Assembly (NCBI GenBank): GCA_937989795.1
Contig: CALKBB010000394.1
Location: 1 to 5,079, forward strand
DNA: 5,079 nt
Direction of reading: 5' to 3'
Origin: an uncultured Collinsella sp.
Lineage (GTDB): Bacteria > Actinomycetota > Coriobacteriia > Coriobacteriales > Coriobacteriaceae
In this document: one piece after another, positions 3,484 through 5,079 of the stretch
How the letters are laid out: each line of letters begins with the position of its first letter
How positions within the stretch are numbered: the first letter of the stretch is position 1
Position numbers and translations under genes: made by a program
Notes under the pieces: model-generated
Told to the model about the DNA's origin: nothing
What the model saw: only the letters and a program-made list of their open reading frames with translations
The model's database searches: none

Positions 3484-5079
3484 GGCGGACCATCTCCTCG
3501 GTAATGCGAAAGATATCGGTGACCTCACTCACCTGTGTAAAGGCGGGCGAGACGGTGGATGCCAGACGGCGCGAGAGTTCGATGACCTGGGGCGGCTCAA
3601 CGTAGGCACGCTGCATGAGTTCGATGTTCGAGAACAGCTCGTGCGTGCGGCCACGGTCGAGGATGCGACCGTTGGCCATCACCACGATGCGCTCGGCAAA
3701 GTCGGAAACGACTTCCATGTCGTGACAGACCATGATGACGGCGCAACCGCGCTCGGCCATGGTGCGCACCGTTTCCATCACGGTCATGCACTCGCGGTAG
3801 TCCAGGCCGCTCGTGGGTTCGTCGAGCACCACGATCTTGGGCTCGACCACTACAACGGAGGCGAGCGCCACCATCTGACGTTGGCCGCGCGACAGCGAGA
3901 ACGGTGCCTCGTCGGCGGGCAGACCAAAGCGGTCGATGACCAACTGGGCGCGACGCAGAGCTTCGGCGCGGTCGATGCCAGCAAGTTCTAGACCAAAGGC
4001 GACCTCGTCGAGCACGGTGTCTTTACAGATTTGGCGGTCGGGGTTCTGGAAAAGCGTTGCCACTTCGCGTGCGATGCGGCTCGTGGGAACCGATGCCGTG
4101 TCCAAGCCCGTAACGCGTACGCTGCCCGATGCGGGCTTGAGCAGGCCCGTGAGCAGTTTGGTGAGCGTAGTTTTGCCGGCTCCGTTTTGGCCGACAATGC
4201 CCACGAGCTCTCCGGGGTAGAGCGTCAAGTTGAGGTCGTGGACGGCGGCGCCGCCATGGGGGTAAGAAAACTCGACATGGTCAAAGGCGAGCACCGGCTC
4301 AGCGTCTTTCGCATGCGGGCGCAGCGACGGCGCGTGCGGGGAGCCTGCGGGCGCTTGGGTATCGCTTGTCGCACGGTCGGGGTCGACGATGCCCCTGATT
4401 AGGCGTTCTGCCTCGTCGACATCCAGACAGGGCGTGCCGCTTACCAGGCCATCGGCTTCGAGACTGTTGAAGATGCGCGTGACACGCGGGCAATCGACGC
4501 CGATGGCGCGAAGCTCGTCGGTGTGCGCGAAGACCTCGTGCGACTCACCTTGCAGCGCGATTTGGCCGTGATCGAGCACTAACACACGGTTGCAGTACTC
4601 CGAAAGCAAGGCGACCTTTTGCTCAACGACGACGATGGTGATGCCGAGCGCGCGGTTTGCTTCGCGCAGCGTCTCGAAGACCAAGGTGGAACTGGCGGGG
4701 TCGAGCGCTGCGGTTGGCTCATCGAGCACTAAGACGTGCGGACGCATGGCGAGGATGGCGGCGATGGCTACCTTTTGCTTTTGGCCGCCCGAGAGGGTGG
4801 CGATCTCGCGGTCGCGCAGGTCGCTAATGCCGACGGTCTTAAGCGTCTCGCACAAGCGCTGCTCGATCTGGTCATGCGGAACGCCAAAGTTCTCGAGACC
4901 AAAGAGCATTTCGTCCTCAACGACCGAAGCGACCATCTGGGTATCGATGTCCTGCAACACGCTGCCGACGATCTGCGATATGTCGGTGAGCGAGACCTCG
5001 CAGGTGTCGTGGCCGTCGACCATGACGGACCCAAAGAACGTGCCGGTGTAGTGGTGGGGCACGGCGCCCGACAGGCAGG
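3476..5079 (-). CDS. ecfA: Fused two-domain ECF transporter ATPase EcfA (5' end outside window)
   Basis: Two ABC ATPase domains in one chain, the EcfA-EcfA' pair that powers an ECF importer at the inner membrane face. The frame stays open to the right edge; the first Walker A, expected about 20-30 residues upstream, is missing. Numbering from GTG 5062: domain 1 has Q-loop VLQD (35-38), signature LSGGQ (90-94), Walker B LVLDEPTAALD (111-121) and VVVEQKV (144-150), where the usual H-loop His is Gln148. A linker rich in Pro/Ala/Ser (about 228-254) follows. Domain 2 has Walker A GQNGAGKTT (291-299), Q-loop LFQNPDRQ (337-344), signature LSRGQ (390-394), Walker B VVLDEPTSGLD (411-421) and H-loop MVCHDM (444-449). 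The C-terminal about 40 residues follow the ATPase fold. GTG 5062 is only an internal codon, since CLSGA continues the conserved sequence upstream. The gene overlaps ecfT by 8 bp. Substrate is unknown. Confidence 0.95.
   Translation of the reverse strand, partial: CLSGAVPHHYTGTFFGSVMVDGHDTCEVSLTDISQIVGSVLQDIDTQMVASVVEDEMLFGLENFGVPHDQIEQRLCETLKTVGISDLRDREIATLSGGQKQKVAIAAILAMRPHVLVLDEPTAALDPASSTLVFETLREANRALGITIVVVEQKVALLSEYCNRVLVLDHGQIALQGESHEVFAHTDELRAIGVDCPRVTRIFNSLEADGLVSGTPCLDVDEAERLIRGIVDPDRATSDTQAPAGSPHAPSLRPHAKDAEPVLAFDHVEFSYPHGGAAVHDLNLTLYPGELVGIVGQNGAGKTTLTKLLTGLLKPASGSVRVTGLDTASVPTSRIAREVATLFQNPDRQICKDTVLDEVAFGLELAGIDRAEALRRAQLVIDRFGLPADEAPFSLSRGQRQMVALASVVVVEPKIVVLDEPTSGLDYRECMTVMETVRTMAERGCAVIMVCHDMEVVSDFAERIVVMANGRILDRGRTHELFSNIELMQRAYVEPPQVIELSRRLASTVSPAFTQVSEVTDIFRITEEMVRRG
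3494..3498 (-). promoter_or_regulatory. Ribosome binding site for ecfT inside the end of ecfA
   Basis: AGGAG on the minus strand, 10 nt before GTG 3483 and within the last codons of ecfA (ITEEMVRRG). The spacing is on the long side. It supports the 3483 start and coupled translation of EcfA and EcfT. Confidence 0.55.

Noticed and set aside
3470..3991. Plus-strand open frame of 173 codons across ecfA
   Set aside because: Antisense shadow of the second ATPase domain; His/Asp/Gly-rich with no family match.

Overview
The window looks like the chromosome of a Gram-positive gut anaerobe of the Coriobacteriia, perhaps Collinsella. This is an inference from the high GC content, the mix of GTG/TTG and ATG starts, the PcsB-type secreted coiled-coil hydrolase, and the fused two-domain ECF ATPase next to EcfT. 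No rRNA, tRNA, CRISPR array or intact transposase is visible.

Layout from left to right. (1) The last 35 codons of a plus-strand gene, encoding a membrane helix near the C-terminus, end at 110. (2) A perfect bidirectional terminator (115-137) separates it from a convergent minus-strand gene (148-1281). That gene encodes an exported protein with a signal peptide, a long PcsB-like coiled coil, a Ser/Thr/Asn-rich linker and a C-terminal lysozyme-like domain. (3) The 233-bp gap upstream of it (1282-1514) is AT-richer and full of dyad symmetry. It holds a -10-like hexamer, a cluster of 15-bp palindromes and a 71-bp element able to fold as a three-way junction. (4) A minus-strand single-domain MOSC protein gene lies at 1515-2174. 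(5) A 194-bp divergent intergenic region leads to a plus-strand remnant of an aspartate/glutamate racemase (2369-2587), which keeps the second catalytic Cys but lacks the N-terminal half and the C-terminal end. (6) A small imperfect hairpin repeat (2619-2653) and a strong terminator (2672-2706) follow. (7) Two overlapping minus-strand genes fill the rest: a fused double-ATPase EcfA (cut by the right edge) and the transmembrane coupling protein EcfT. Together they form the energising module of an ECF vitamin/micronutrient importer. The substrate-binding S component is not in the window.

The genes form separate units rather than one pathway: cell-wall remodelling (148-1281), a probable molybdenum/sulfur-carrier-type MOSC protein, a decayed amino-acid racemase and nutrient import. 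I see no clearly new multi-gene system. The parts least explained by known features are the palindrome cluster and three-way-junction element upstream of the hydrolase, the repeat at the end of the broken racemase, and the substituted H-loop in the first ATPase domain of EcfA.
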